Shown piece by piece: positions 50,187 to 61,764 of a DNA stretch of 64,000 nucleotides. A program made the position numbers and the translations under genes. The DNA is from Parascedosporium putredinis (Eukaryota > Ascomycota > Sordariomycetes > Microascales > Microascaceae). Location: positions 1,240,001 through 1,304,000 of the forward strand of contig CASHTG010000016.1 in the NCBI GenBank assembly GCA_949357655.1, written 5' to 3'. The notes beneath the pieces were generated by a model. It was not told where the DNA came from. It made no database searches and worked only from the letters and a program-made list of their open reading frames with translations. The first letter of the stretch is position 1. Every line of letters begins with the position of its first letter.

Positions 50187-52649
50187 TTTTTTGGTATGGG
50201 GCGCGCCGCGCTATTATTCTCGTTTATTTGGTTTAGACCCCGACAGGACGAGTGCCGGGCGGTTGGTTTTCTTCAAAGTCGCGGGATATCGTCTGATACT
50301 ATAGGATGCAAAGCTGTTTACGCTTGTTTGGAGAGAGAGGAAAAAGTTTTGTTGAGGGCGGAGGCTTGGGTCTAAACACAAGGGTTCATTTTTGGGAGAC
50401 AGGGTTGGGCAGGAAGGTCTAGGCATTATTTATCTTGGGCGATTGAACGATGAAGGGAAGAAGTACGGCTGTTTTTGTGTGCAAAGAGAACCAAAAAAGC
50501 AATGTCCCACGATGCCTGCCCCCGTAAGAACATGACCTTTTTGCGGCGAGGGATTGCAACTGAAATGAAGAGGAAGCCAGATATGCTGGGCTCTGGGTCT
50601 GCCGGCCGGCGCCCACGATTAGATCGCGGTCAAAGTTAGCACAGGACAATTGCGACAGCCCGAATCGATGCGGCCGGTGACTGCTTGTGCGAGAAAAAAA
50701 CATGTCATGATCGGTATGAAATCGGCCATCTCGTGTTTTCGTGGCCAGGGATAATACCTTGCAACTCACGTCCAGCTCACCAAACCAAACAAATCGGGTG
50801 CCATCCGAGTCCGAACTGGGCGAGCCATCCTTGTTTGCATCTTCTTTTCTTTTGTTCTCCTTTGTTTTTTTTTCCCTTCTTTCTTTTCCTGCCACTATTT
50901 GCCCTCCTGCCTCTATCAAGATAGAGAGCGTTGAATGTCCTCACTCTACGAACGTCATGACCACTTTCGGCATGGACACTTTTATAAAAACTTATTAGTG
51001 GGTTCGCATTGCTAGTTGGAAGTGCCACCACCGATACCTTTGAGATGAGCCGGCAAATCGAGCTATTTGGTGCTCTTCGAACCCCTGTCTTGTCCCCCGG
51101 CGTTACCGCGCCTTTCCTCCGATCCCGGCCCGGCACCCGGCTAGACCCACGGCCCACGAGATCGAATGGTTATCTCTAGATGCACCATGGCGGGTATCGT
51201 GGATCGGCTTAGTTGGTTGGGCGTGTCGCTCGTCACCCTGTTTTTCGAGTCGGTGGAGTTTCCGACGCCAACGCAGGCAGTGGGCTGCTGCATGGACGGT
51301 GGTGCAAGGGAATGGGTATGACGGGACCGGCAGGCTCGCGATCCGTGGCCGAGCCGGGGCTCTGACGGCGCACAATGGCTATGGAGCGGCAGGCGGCGAA
51401 GCCTCCTCTCCTCCGATGCCCGAGGTCTGTAGAATTCGATGCTCACACGGGATGCCCCCTGCCGCATAGGGACTCACCGGGACCAACCTTGGGATGGCAG
51501 CAGAGCGGGCCTTGACGATCTACACTTACACTTACACATGAGCTCCTTGGAACCAAGGCCGAAATTCACGACGGGGTGAGCAAACATAGGCTTTGAGGGA
51601 AATCAAATGGATGTTATCTGAAAATAACGACATGTCAAAAGAGGCAGAGGTAGAGGGAGCATGCGAGGACGCTCTTTGTTGTCCTTCAACGAGTTCGGAA
51701 CTGGTGGGAAAGCAACTCAGGAGGCAAGAAACCCTTTCAAGTGCTGGCAATCACAAATCCTAACACTGCTGTTATTGGAAATATTTTTACCTTTCGGCGT
51801 TCTCGAGACTTGGTATTTCGTGCATACCGTGGCGCTCCCTCTATTCTTGTTCATCGTAAAGGAACGCTGGCAATTAGACAAGGGGTCACAGTGAAGCATG
51901 GAGTTTGCCTAGGAGGCTTTTGTTTTTAGTTTTTAGTTTTTTATTTATTTTTCTTCTCCCTAAGACGAGGGAAGAACAGGACGATCGAAACAAAACATGT
52001 GATGCTCACGATTTCCTCTTTTTCGTGATAACAGCACCTACCCGCATCGGGCAGGTATAGCAGTAGCAGATACTTGAACGTACATAAAAACGACGGCCAG
52101 ACTGTCATTCGACTCACCCCTCGCCATTGCTTCCTTCATAGGCCACAAAGCCATCGGAGCAAGGACGCACGAGATCGATCAATTGATGCAATGGACCCGA
52201 ATCCGTGCCCCCGACCGATCCACGGATGGTACTACTCGAACCGGCGTACTTAGTCTGTCCCTCTGTCCCCCACTGTGCCGTAGAACCATTTTGTCATGGA
52301 TCAATTTGTTTTACATGATGCTCTCCCCACGTCCCTTTCCTTCAACTTGCCCATCTGACCAGTGCCTGCATCTTACAACTCGGAAGCAATTGACCTACCG
52401 GCCCTTGCTTTTTGTGCACTCTGCTCCCAGATCGAGCCCAATTGACCAACTAGTTGCTTACCCCTCCCCTCCTCTTACACTTTCCATTTCCTTGTGTCTA
52501 AACGGCCTTTTTCTTTTTCTGTTTCCCTTTCTTTTTTGTTCGGCGATCGAAGCTCTATCCGTGTGTCTGACCCAGCTACCCCATCCAGCTACCCCATCCT
52601 CCACGCCACCTCATCCAACATCACGTCATCGCTTTTGACTCGCCCAACC
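50187..52649. other. Divergent intergenic region, oxidoreductase / nitrilase
   Basis: A 2.5 kb segment between two divergent nitrogen-metabolism genes, with no supported coding sequence. It contains several GATA-core sites (for example GTGATAAC near 52026), no more than chance predicts for this length. It is pyrimidine-rich just before the nitrilase start. Confidence 0.55.
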
Positions 52650-54498
52650 ATGCCCACCATCCGCCTAGCTACCGCTTCCCGGCCACCCAGCCCACCCTCA
52701 AAGAGACGCTTGCTCAACTGTCCACCATCGCCAAACGCGCCTCCACACCGAGTCCCTCCAACGCCGCCAAGCCCGCCGATATCCTTGTCCTGCCCGAAGC
52801 CTATCTCGGCGGCTATCCCCGCGGCTCGTCCTTTGGCTGCGCCGTGGGCGGTCGCACCGCCGAGGGCCGCGATGAGTTTCTCGAGTATTTCAAGGCCGCC
52901 GTAGATCTCGGCGACATTGTCGGCGACGCCGGTGCCGGTGCCGGCGATGCTTGGGTACGGAGGGAAATCGGTGGCAAGAGGGCGGCGGCTCCCGGCGGCG
53001 GGGCGGGACGGGATCGTGAACAAGACGAGGTGAGAGGGGACGGAACGAGGGAGGAGCTGGAGAGAATTGCCAGGGACACGGGCGTCTTTCTCGTCGTCGG
53101 ACTCGTAGAGAGGGCGGGAGGCAGCCTCTATTGCGCCGTGGTGTACGTGTGCCCTACAAACGGCATTCTTGGGAAGCGCCGCAAAGTTCTACCGGTACGT
53201 TGAAAAAAAAGTCAGGAAAAGAACGAAATTCCCCCTTGAACTCTACCCCCATCCCTTCTTATCCGTTCCCTATTTCAAAAAAGGCAAACCATCTCACCAG
53301 CCCCACGTTACCGCACGGGAACCAAAGTAGCAGACCGGCAGCGAACGCCTCATCTGGGCCCAAGGCTCCCCGCCACCCTCAAAGCCGTCTCCACCACCAT
53401 CCGCGGCGTGCGCGTCAACCTCGCCGCCGCCATCTGCTGGGAAAACTACATGCCCCTCGTGCGCCAGGCCCTCTACGCCCAAAACGTGAACCTGTACCTC
53501 GCCCCCACCGCCGACCAGCGCGACACCTGGCTCGGCCTCATGCGCACCGTCGGCATCGAGGGCCGCTGCTTCGTCGTCTCCTCCAACATGTGCGTGCGCC
53601 GCCGCGCCGCTGCTAACCCTCGGCTAGGCCTGGCGCCAACATCGCCCTTCCCCGCGACGCGACGACGACGCGCGGAGAAGACGGCGCCGGCGTCCACCAG
53701 GACCACCAACACCAACGCCACAGCCCGGCTCGGCCTAGGAGGATATCCGTCCCCTGCGGCGACGGCAACGAGATTGCCCTGCCCGCCGCCGCCGCGCCTC
53801 CCCGCGCTCCCCGCCCAGGGCACGTAAAAACTCTATCCTGTGCGAGGACGGCAACGAGATTGCCCTTCCGGCGCCGAGGAACGGCGGAGAAGACGGTTTC
53901 CCCACCGCGCCCAAGAAGAATCCTAGACGGCTATCCATCCCCTGCGGCGACGGCATGGATATCATCGTGCCCGCCCCCGCCGACCCTCCGACCCGGCCTC
54001 GGACGAATTCCGTACTCCTCGAGGACGGCAACGAAATCGTCCTGCCCTCGCCTAAATCCGGAGCACCCCTAGCCCCGTCTCCGTCTCCGTCTCCGTCTCC
54101 CAGGCGAACCAACCGTCGTCGTCCCCACTTCGTAAAGTGCCCGGCCAAGGAAAGACGGCGCACGAGAGGCAAGGCGAGGCCGCGCAGGAGTGGGCTTCCA
54201 GGGGCGGCTCGAGCATCATCTCGCCCTTTGGCGAGGTCCTTGCCGGGCCCCAGTGGGAAGATGACGAGGGCATCATATACGCCGACGTGGATTTCGACGA
54301 TTGCATCCGCGGAAGGCTGGATCTCGACACCGCTGGTAGCTATTCAAGGTTGGTTTTTTTTTCAAACTCCTCTTTGTCGAATGAGTCGTACCGCTACGGA
54401 AGCTAATGTATATGCTTGTCTTCTTTTCTCATTTCTCTAGGAACGACTCGTTCAAGTTTTCCGTCCAGGGCCTGGACCTCGAAGCTTTGCCGTACTAA
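52650..54498 (+). CDS. Nitrilase (carbon-nitrogen hydrolase) with internal repeated insertion, frame-broken
   Basis: A nitrilase-superfamily enzyme that hydrolyses nitriles to carboxylic acids and ammonia. The catalytic triad is visible: Glu in ILVLPEAYLGGYPRGSSFG (about 52785-52845), Lys in GKRRKVLP (about 53175-53194), and Cys in AAAICWENYMP (about 53430). Intron 1 (53195-53333, GTACGT..GCAG) joins KVLP to TGSERLIW; intron 2 (54349-54440) joins SYSR to NDSFKF. The C-terminal GGSSIISPFGEVLAGPQW..IIYADVDFDD is typical. Between the Cys region and this block, about 53700-54120 encodes a Pro/Arg-rich insertion with four copies of an S-[IV]..DG.[ED]I..P-type motif. Frame changes: CCC 52678-52680, the C run near 53368, and several in the insertion. 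Length is about 540 residues, longer than the usual 330-380 because of the insertion. Substrate class is unresolved. Confidence 0.9.
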
Positions 54499-55428
54499 CG
54501 AGGATGACGGGTACCTGCCCTATCTTCCCTCTCTCTCCTTTGCCCCTGTCTTGTTTTTTTTCTTCTTTTTGTGTAGCTTTTTTCGCTTGGCTGTCTAGGT
54601 ATACTACCAGCGGGATTTGGTTCCATCGACATCAAGTATCAACATTCTTGCCGGCAGCCATGATCATCAGACGGAGAGTTCAAATTGGTATAATTCAATG
54701 AGTACGAGAAGCGCATAGTAGGGTTTAATTTGTAAGAAAAGAAACAAAAAAGAAACAAAAAAGGGTATCAGAACAGACTTCCCAGCGCAATCCTCCCTCC
54801 TCTTTCCCACCCGGCCCCCATCCCTGCACATTGGGCCGAAAACGTGACCATCTTTTCCCAACTGTCGCTGACACCGCAGTCCTCCCCGTCTCTTCAGGCC
54901 CATGGATGGGTCTCCAAGTCCTGTGACCCGTGAGCAAACCCCAAATGCCGAAAATGGATGGTTGATGCTTCCTTCTTTGCCTTTTTCTCTTTTGAATGTT
55001 TTTGTTTCTAAGCTCGAGTGTCCCTCGCCATAGACTCCTTGCATTGTCCCGTCCGGAAGAAAGGAGGGAATAAGAAAAAAAGATGCCATCATAGCGGGGG
55101 TAGTGACGATTGGTTGCGGTGCCAACAGGGGCGTAGAGACTAGGACGTGCCCTTCTCCTCGCCAAAGATCCAAGTCTGCATGTGGGGAGAGGGAGGCGTT
55201 GCTAAGGGCGGGAAAAAGAAGACAGAAGACGGGGGACGGGGAAAGAAAAGAATCAAGAAGAGCGCGTTATCCCACAAACACCTCATAACTCGTGCATGTT
55301 AAACAAAATGAAAGATGAGGAGAAATCAATAATAATAGAGCAAGACAAGGGGCCGCATTGGGAAAAGAGATATGCTGCGGTTGATTCCTTGATCAGGGTC
55401 TCCGGAGACCAAGGCCCCGTGGCCCCTC
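54499..55428. other. Convergent intergenic region
   Basis: The 3' flanks of the nitrilase and the Ser-rich protein gene. No coding sequence was recognised. Confidence 0.5.
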
Positions 55429-56801
55429 TTATATGCTCTCGCCTGGGGGAGTGCGCTTTCCTTGCTCGGCGTCATCTTCCCTCGGGCTAGCCAAGGGGCT
55501 CGCGATGCCGGCGCTCCCACCGATGCTGTCCGTGGGGCCGTGGGAGAGGAGACCGCTGCGGACGCTGGCGCCGTCGCCGACGATACTCTGCCTGGCAGCG
55601 TACAGGCTGTTGCGTTCGCTCTGGAGGGCCGGGGGCCCGATGGTGACACCGACGGCGGAATATATGCTCGTGCGTTCGGCGGCGGTGGCTGTGGTGACTC
55701 TCGCCGAGGAGCCCGCGGTGCCGCTCTGGTGGAGGCCGGGCGTTGGGGGCATGGTCGAAGGGTCGATATTGGCGCTCAGCACGCTGAGAGGCAGGCTCTC
55801 GCGGCTGCCTCCCCACAGGGACGAAGGCGCGAGGGCGCGGACCGAAGCGTCCGTGTCAAAGGAGCGGCGGCGACGGCGCTTGCTCGAAGACGCGAGGGTG
55901 AGGATGGAGGCGTTGTCCGTAAGTAGGTTGTTGGCCGTCGCCATGGAGTACGTCGTCGGGTGGGGGTCCGGCGGCCGGTGCGGTGGTGAGATTTTGGGTC
56001 ATATGCGGGGGAGGGCCGAGGCTGGGGAGGTGGTCGGGAAGGGTTGGTTAAAGGTGATAGTCTGCGAGTTCGAGGTGCCGTGGTGCGACGCGTGGTTCGT
56101 AGTGGTCGCGTGGCCGCCGCCTATCGCCGCGGACTGGATGGTTGTCAGGGTCGTCGCGAGGGAGCGCTCAGAGGGTGCGGGCGACGAGAAGGTGCTGCCG
56201 TCGCCGCGCCGCGACTCGTGGCCGCCGCGGGCGGTTCCGGCGAGAGACGAGGCGCCGTGGGACGGGGCTACGATGGACCGTGACGTCTCGTGATCCGTTG
56301 ATACGGTGAGCGCGACAGACCGAGCGCCCGAGGTGGCCGGAGGAAGCCCCGCGACCGAAGAGCTGAGCGAGCGGCGCTCCAGCGAGGTCTCGCTCCCGCT
56401 GCCTCCCGTCGAGGCGGAGTAGAGGCTCGTGCGCTGTGGGCTGCCTGTGGTGTACGACGCGCTGCCGTCACCGGCCCCGTGATTGTTGCTGACGTAGCCA
56501 GATTCGGGGTAAGGGTTGTTCTTCTTGCCGGAGCGGTGCCTCGCATGCATGCGCATGGGGTTGTTGAGGCGCGAATGTCGGGTGGCGCCCTCGCCGGAGG
56601 ACGACGCCTTGAAGTTGGTGAGCTTCCTCACCCATGTCGAGAATGGTCGTCTTCTACCTGTACGATCGGGGCGGTCATCTAGAGAAGAAGGCCAGGGAGA
56701 GGTTAGATACGACGGGCGGCTTGGAACCGGGGAGGGAGGGGCTGTGTGGTGGGTCACGTACCGTGACTAGGAATCATGGCTGCTTCTAGAGTGGTCGCCA
56801 T
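55429..56801 (-). CDS. Conserved Ser-rich fungal protein of unknown function, frame-broken
   Basis: A two-exon gene: a short exon 1 (56801-56762, MATTLEAAMIPSH) and an intron (56761-56679, GTACGT..CTAG) that joins to DDRPDRTGRRRPFSTWVRKL. The rest is rich in Ser, Thr and Gly, with SRSIVAPSHGASSLAGTARGG, GDGSTFSSPAPSERSL, NNLLTDNASILTLASSSKRRRRRSFD split over 55940-55860, ASVRALAPSSLWGGSRESLPL, and SPLASPRE near the end. It matches ascomycete proteins that some databases call 'Ca2+-modulated nonselective cation channel polycystin', but there is no membrane segment or channel feature here, so that name is not used. Frame is lost twice between about 56000 and 55944. Length is about 430 residues. 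The repeated RTS-[IL]-YSA motifs may be phosphorylation sites, which is inference. Confidence 0.75.
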
Positions 56802-57999
56802 CAGGGCGAGGATTGGAGAGGATAGCTGCTCGCGGGTAGGGGTGAAAGGCGATCCAAAGGGTCGCTGAACTGGATGCCGGAGATAAGATGGAGTCCTTTT
56901 AAAGCCTACTTTGTCCCCTCTCTCTTCCTCTCTCTCTCTTCCCTCTCGGCTGGATCGAAGACTGGGGCTTCCGGGCCTCCAAGGATGCAATGCGGTGGGA
57001 AGGGGAAGAGTGGAGATGTCCGAAGGCAAAGAGATGACTAGTGCTGGTGTGCTGAGTGCTGAGAGTTGGGGGAAGGGGAAAAATAAAGGTGGATTCGGAG
57101 TGGGGGAGAATAAAGAAAAAAAAAGAAAGGAAAACCGCGATCTTCTTCCAAGCCCGCCCAAGGCTCCAAGAGGCTGTGTGTCAATATTAATTCCGGACGG
57201 ACGTGCGTTTGCGCAGCAGCTGAGGGCGACGAACTAGCGTGGGAGCGAATGCACGCACTGCGAGGTTTTTAGCGTGCGGCCTTAGCGAGTGTGGATGCCG
57301 GAAAAGAACCCTTTGGGCTGGACCCGAACGCAACGACTGTTTGGTATTGATGGCGGGAGTAGGTCCTGCAAGGCGAACATGGGAAAACCAATATCATTTG
57401 CTTCTCCGCTGCAGGAAGGGGGTTGAATCAGGCTAAAACTGATCGGCCATGGGACAATGGGCGGAGATCTGATGATTCCGAAGGGGGGCGAAGAGAAACG
57501 CGACCCGCCTGGGCCGAAGCCATGAAGCCAAGCCAAAACTGCTGTGCAGTGGATTGGGGTTGGGTTGGTGGGCTGGCTGGCAGCGTCGCACTTGCCTGTT
57601 CGTGTTCGGCCATTCACGGAAGACCAAACTGTCAGCCAGCTGGCAAACAACCGTCTCATGTTGCTGATGGGAAGATTACGTCATCCGACTTTCTTTGGGT
57701 TGCTCTGTGCAGTGATCAACATGCAAACAAAACATTGGCGTGTGAAGAACCCACACGTGCAATCCCACAGTCATGGTCTCGCTTGGCCACGGCTAACCAG
57801 TCTTGCCACGACTCATACCGAACAGCGTCTCTCGGCCAGACCCGGGCTTTTTTCTTTTTCTTTGCTTCGGAAACGGGAAACTCGGAGCCAGTTCCCTAGC
57901 CGCTCGGCCAGGCTCGCCCCTGTTTGACAAGACGGACGGCTCGGCCAAGCAAGACATGCACAAGCGTGTGTGAATCGGGTCGCGCAGGCTTCGCCTTTC
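56802..57999. promoter_or_regulatory. Divergent promoter, Ser-rich protein / mlh3
   Basis: A 1.2 kb segment between divergent start codons. One ACGCGA-type hexamer occurs at 57498-57503; a single copy has little weight. No gene was recognised inside. Confidence 0.35.
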
Positions 58000-60841
58000 A
58001 TGTCGATACGGCCACTGCCACCCCACGTCGCCGAGAAGATCAAGTCGTCAGTCCTCATCACCTCTCTGAACGATGTCGTCTCCGGCCTCGTCAAGAACTC
58101 GTTGGATGCCGAGGCCAAAACGATCAACGTCTCCGTCGACTACGCCAAGGCCACGTGCTCCGTCGAGGACGACGGTCTAGGCGTCCCTCCCCAAGAGTTT
58201 CGCGTAGATGGAGGTCTCGGGAGATCCCACCGTATGTTTTGAGATCCACCCAGACCCTCCGTGTGATTATGGTAGAATGCATCGTGTGCTTATCAACAAG
58301 ATGAACCACCGTAGATACATCAAAGCTGGATGCCCTACTCGAGTGCCATGGGTCCAACGGTGATTTTCTAGCGGCCGTGGCAGCCCTGTCACTGCTGGCC
58401 GTCGCCTCCCGTCACCACCAGTACCACTCTCACAATGCCGTAGGTTTCCATAACTCGCAAGTATTGTATAGAAATACCCCAGCCCAGCCAGAGCAGAGAC
58501 TCTTGACCTTTGGCCACGGCACCCGCGTCTCCGTCCGTGATCTGTTTGGGTCCATGCCCGTCCGCGTAAAGCAGAGACCTGGCCAAGGCGATCGGCCCGC
58601 CATTGAAAAGGAGTGGCGGCGCCTTGTGCTGCACATCGTCGGTCTGGTGCTCGCCTGGCGCGAACCCGTCACCATCCGTGTGCGGGAGGCGACTTCCGGT
58701 CTCGAAATACGCCTGCACCCGCCTCAGCCGAGACCCGGCAGCACACTGTCCACCACGGATAGCCGGGATCTCGTTTCTCGAGTCTCCCGCGGGCTCTCCC
58801 AGGCCGGCCTCTCCGATGCTGCGGATGCCGGCTCCTGGGATCGAGTGAGTGCTTCCGGAGGAGGCCTGTCCATCAAGGGATGCATTTCATTGAACCCGGT
58901 CGCTTCGAGACGATCGCAGTTCGTCTGTCTTGGAATCACGCCCATCCCGAGCGAGCTCGGCGCCAGAATCCTATACGACGAAGTGAACCGAGTCTTTTCG
59001 AGCTCCTCCTTTGCGGCCCTAGAAGATGGCGCCACCGGAACGGAGCTTTCGCAGACCCAGGTGTCGACGACGGGTGGGCCCGCCTCGAGCCAAAGACCGA
59101 AACGAGGCGTCGATCGTTTCCCCATGTTTTTCCTCCAAGTGAATGCGACGCGGAAGGCGAACCCGCTGCATCGAAGCCTCGACCAGCTCCTAGCGCAGAC
59201 CCACCGCGTCGACTCCGTGCTGCAACTGCTCAAGACAGTTTGTTATGATTTCTTACAGAAGCACCATTTTAGCCCCCGCATGCCCGGCCGGGCCGTGTCC
59301 CTCGAAGGCTTACCATCCCACCGCGGCCGCGAGGAAACCTGGGGGTCCGTGTCGAACCGGTCAGGCCTTAGCACGGCCACCACCAGGGCTTCGAGGAAAC
59401 CGGGCGCGCTCTCTCGCTCCGCTGCCGGCGCACCCACTGCTTTCGGTACGTGGAGCCGGGTTAAAGTCGGGCAAGCACCGTCGCTACGCAAGCCCCCTGG
59501 CTAGCTCCGGCTCCAGCTCCGACAAAGGACGACAGGAGAGTACTGTCAATGGCGGGTCGGGCGATACTCCACCTCTCTTGACCAGGTCAGGACATTTCTT
59601 GCGCCCCCGTTCGCCGATGCCATAACGCCAGGCCAGTCTAAACATTTCGGCAGCCGTTCCCGCGCATCGAGAATCTCGGCGCAAAACGATGACCCACAAC
59701 CGGAACGGGGCGCCTGGCTGGACGATCTTTTAACGAGATGGAAGAACCCCATTTTCGAACCCACCGAGCTCCCCATCCCCGGTCTTATCACGACAACGCC
59801 CTCCACGGGAACAAGTCATCCTGCCGCGACTCGCTCGGATACGGGCCCTCCACCACCTCCCTGCACGGCCACGTGTCGAAAGAGAGTCTAAAGAGGGCCA
59901 AAGTGATTTCGCAAGTTGACAACAAGTTCATCCTCGCCCGCATCCCACGCCGTGGCTCCTTCCGTCTAGCACCCTCCACCCTTCTACCACCACCCAATCG
60001 CCGTCTTCTTCCATTCTCCTCATCATCGACCAGCACGCCGCCGACGAGCGTATCCGTCTCGAAGCCCTCGTCCGCGCCTACTTTTCCCCTCCCCTCCCCT
60101 TCCGGCCGTCCCACCGCCCGCACAGAACCGCTACCCGACCCCATCCGGTTCGAGGTATCCCGCGCCGAAGGCGACCTCCTCCGCCGCTTCCGCGAGCACC
60201 TAGCCAGCTGGGGGCTCGTGTACGCCGTCACCGCAGCCGCAGCCGCAGCCGCACCCCCAGCCGCCCGGATTCTCGCGACGACGCGCAAGCCCAAGTGTCC
60301 GTCCTCGCCCTACCTCTCGGCATTTTTGAACGATGCTCCCAGGAGCCACCCCTCCTCATCGACTTGCTCCGCGCCGAGGCCTGGAAGCTCGACGAGCGCC
60401 CACCCCCAAGCGTGCCCTTTCCCGACCTCGGCGCCTCCGCACCCTCGGACCCTATCTGGTGGGTTCCCGCCTTTGCCGCATGTCCGCGCGGCATCCTGGA
60501 TCTCCTCAATTCCAGAGCTTGCAGAAGTAAGATTTTTCTTTTCTCTCTTTTTCTTTCCCCCAATCATCATCACCCTCGCAGTCTATACTTTGAGACCCTG
60601 ACAAGTTTCTTATTAACTCTTTGCTCTCTCGCGCCCAGGTGCCATCATGTTCAACGACCCTCTGAAACATGAGGAGTGTACCCAACTCATCTCGGGGTTG
60701 GCAGAATGCGCATTCCCCTTTCAGTGCGCCCACGGGAGACCCTCCATGGTCCCCATACTAGACCTAGGCAGCTTTACCGAACCATCTACTTCATACGAGA
60801 GGCGTCCAGTCTCATGGAACGAGTGGCTAGCAAAGGGGTGA
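58000..60841 (+). CDS. mlh3: DNA mismatch repair protein MLH3, frame-broken
   Basis: MLH3 pairs with MLH1 as an endonuclease in meiotic crossover resolution and mismatch repair in the nucleus. The N-terminal ATPase domain starts at 58000 (MSIRPLPPHVAEKI) and has the ATP-binding Asn/Asp region VVSGLVKNSLDAEAK and VEDDGLGVPP. An intron at 58232-58314 joins LGRSH to HTSKLDALL. Then come FGHGTRVSVRDLFGSMPVRVKQR and FFLQVNATRKANPL. The C-terminal domain keeps the endonuclease motif DQHAADERIRLE (DQHA-X2-E-X4-E, about 60037-60072). After a second intron (60527-60638) it continues with ACR/SAIMFNDPL and PFQCAHGRPSMVP. Frame changes occur near 59465, 59600, 59800-59850, 59980-60030 and 60090-60290. 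Length is about 880 residues. An alternative ATG at 57970 would add ten residues; 58000 fits the family better. Confidence 0.93.
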
Positions 60842-61764
60842 ATCACCCTAACAGCAGAGTGCGCTTCCCCATCGACTGCAACGCACGCGTACAGATGGAT
60901 AGTCGTGTAAAATAGCCTAGTTGATCAAGTCGAAAATAGAAACAAAAATACATTTGAACCAATAAGCTCGTGGTATCATCCTCGAGGTAATTCTCTATCT
61001 CTACATACATGCAAGCGCCCACCGGGGTCCTTTCTAAGAGTGCACTCATTTCGTTTCCGTTTGGCTGACCATGCATCCATGGATGGCAGCCTTGCTGTTC
61101 CCTCATCCTTCCTTTTGCTCAGACCTTTCCATGGGCCATACCAGGGCACCATTCATCGTGAACAAGAAAACCCCAGGCCGTGATTACATCCAATCCCCCT
61201 TCCCACATGACCGATAATAAGATTAATCCAGAGAACGAAACGAAAAGAGATAAGGAGGAAAACGGTGGACTTGAAGAGATAGGGGATTAAAATCATAAAC
61301 AAAAGAAAAATAAAGTTGAAAGACTGCTATATACACAGAGGTGTGGGTGATGCGTGTGTATGTGCGTGAACAACCCCTTTTTCAAAGCGCGTTGTTCTGT
61401 TCGAGCTATGTCGCAAGTACAGGGCAGGGCTGAATCCGTAGATGATTAAGGCAGCTGCTGAATAGAGAAACGGAAAAACTTGAAACGCTGCGAAAATCAG
61501 TGAAATGAGAAAATGCTATGCAACTGAGGTATTGGTATCTTTCATGTTCGTGCCGTGTCGACCTCGCCCCCTGGTTCATTAATCAACCCTGTAGTTGAAC
61601 CATTTCGCTATGCATAATGTGTATTGGCGCAATTCGAAAGGCAAAAGAAATATCGATCCATAGATGACTGTCCAGAATCATGCTATTACGTTCTTCGCTT
61701 GCCATCCCCATGGCATACCCGAGCCAAGAGGGCCCTAGTGTATCTTCTGTCATTATCGAGTCGC
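60842..61764. other. Convergent intergenic region
   Basis: The 3' flanks of mlh3 and the transcription factor gene. The segment is A-rich around 61200-61330. No coding sequence was recognised. Confidence 0.5.

Noticed and set aside
50187..52649. GATA-factor (AreA/NIT2-type) sites between the divergent oxidoreductase and nitrilase genes
   Set aside because: About five HGATAR sites were noticed by eye, against roughly seven expected by chance in 2.5 kb counting both strands, so there is no enrichment.
55433..56293. A 286-codon plus-strand open frame over the Ser-rich protein gene
   Set aside because: It is Arg/Ala/Gly-rich, explained by GC-rich codon bias of the real minus-strand gene; it has no conserved motif, and the opposite strand has a clean splice site and family-like sequence.
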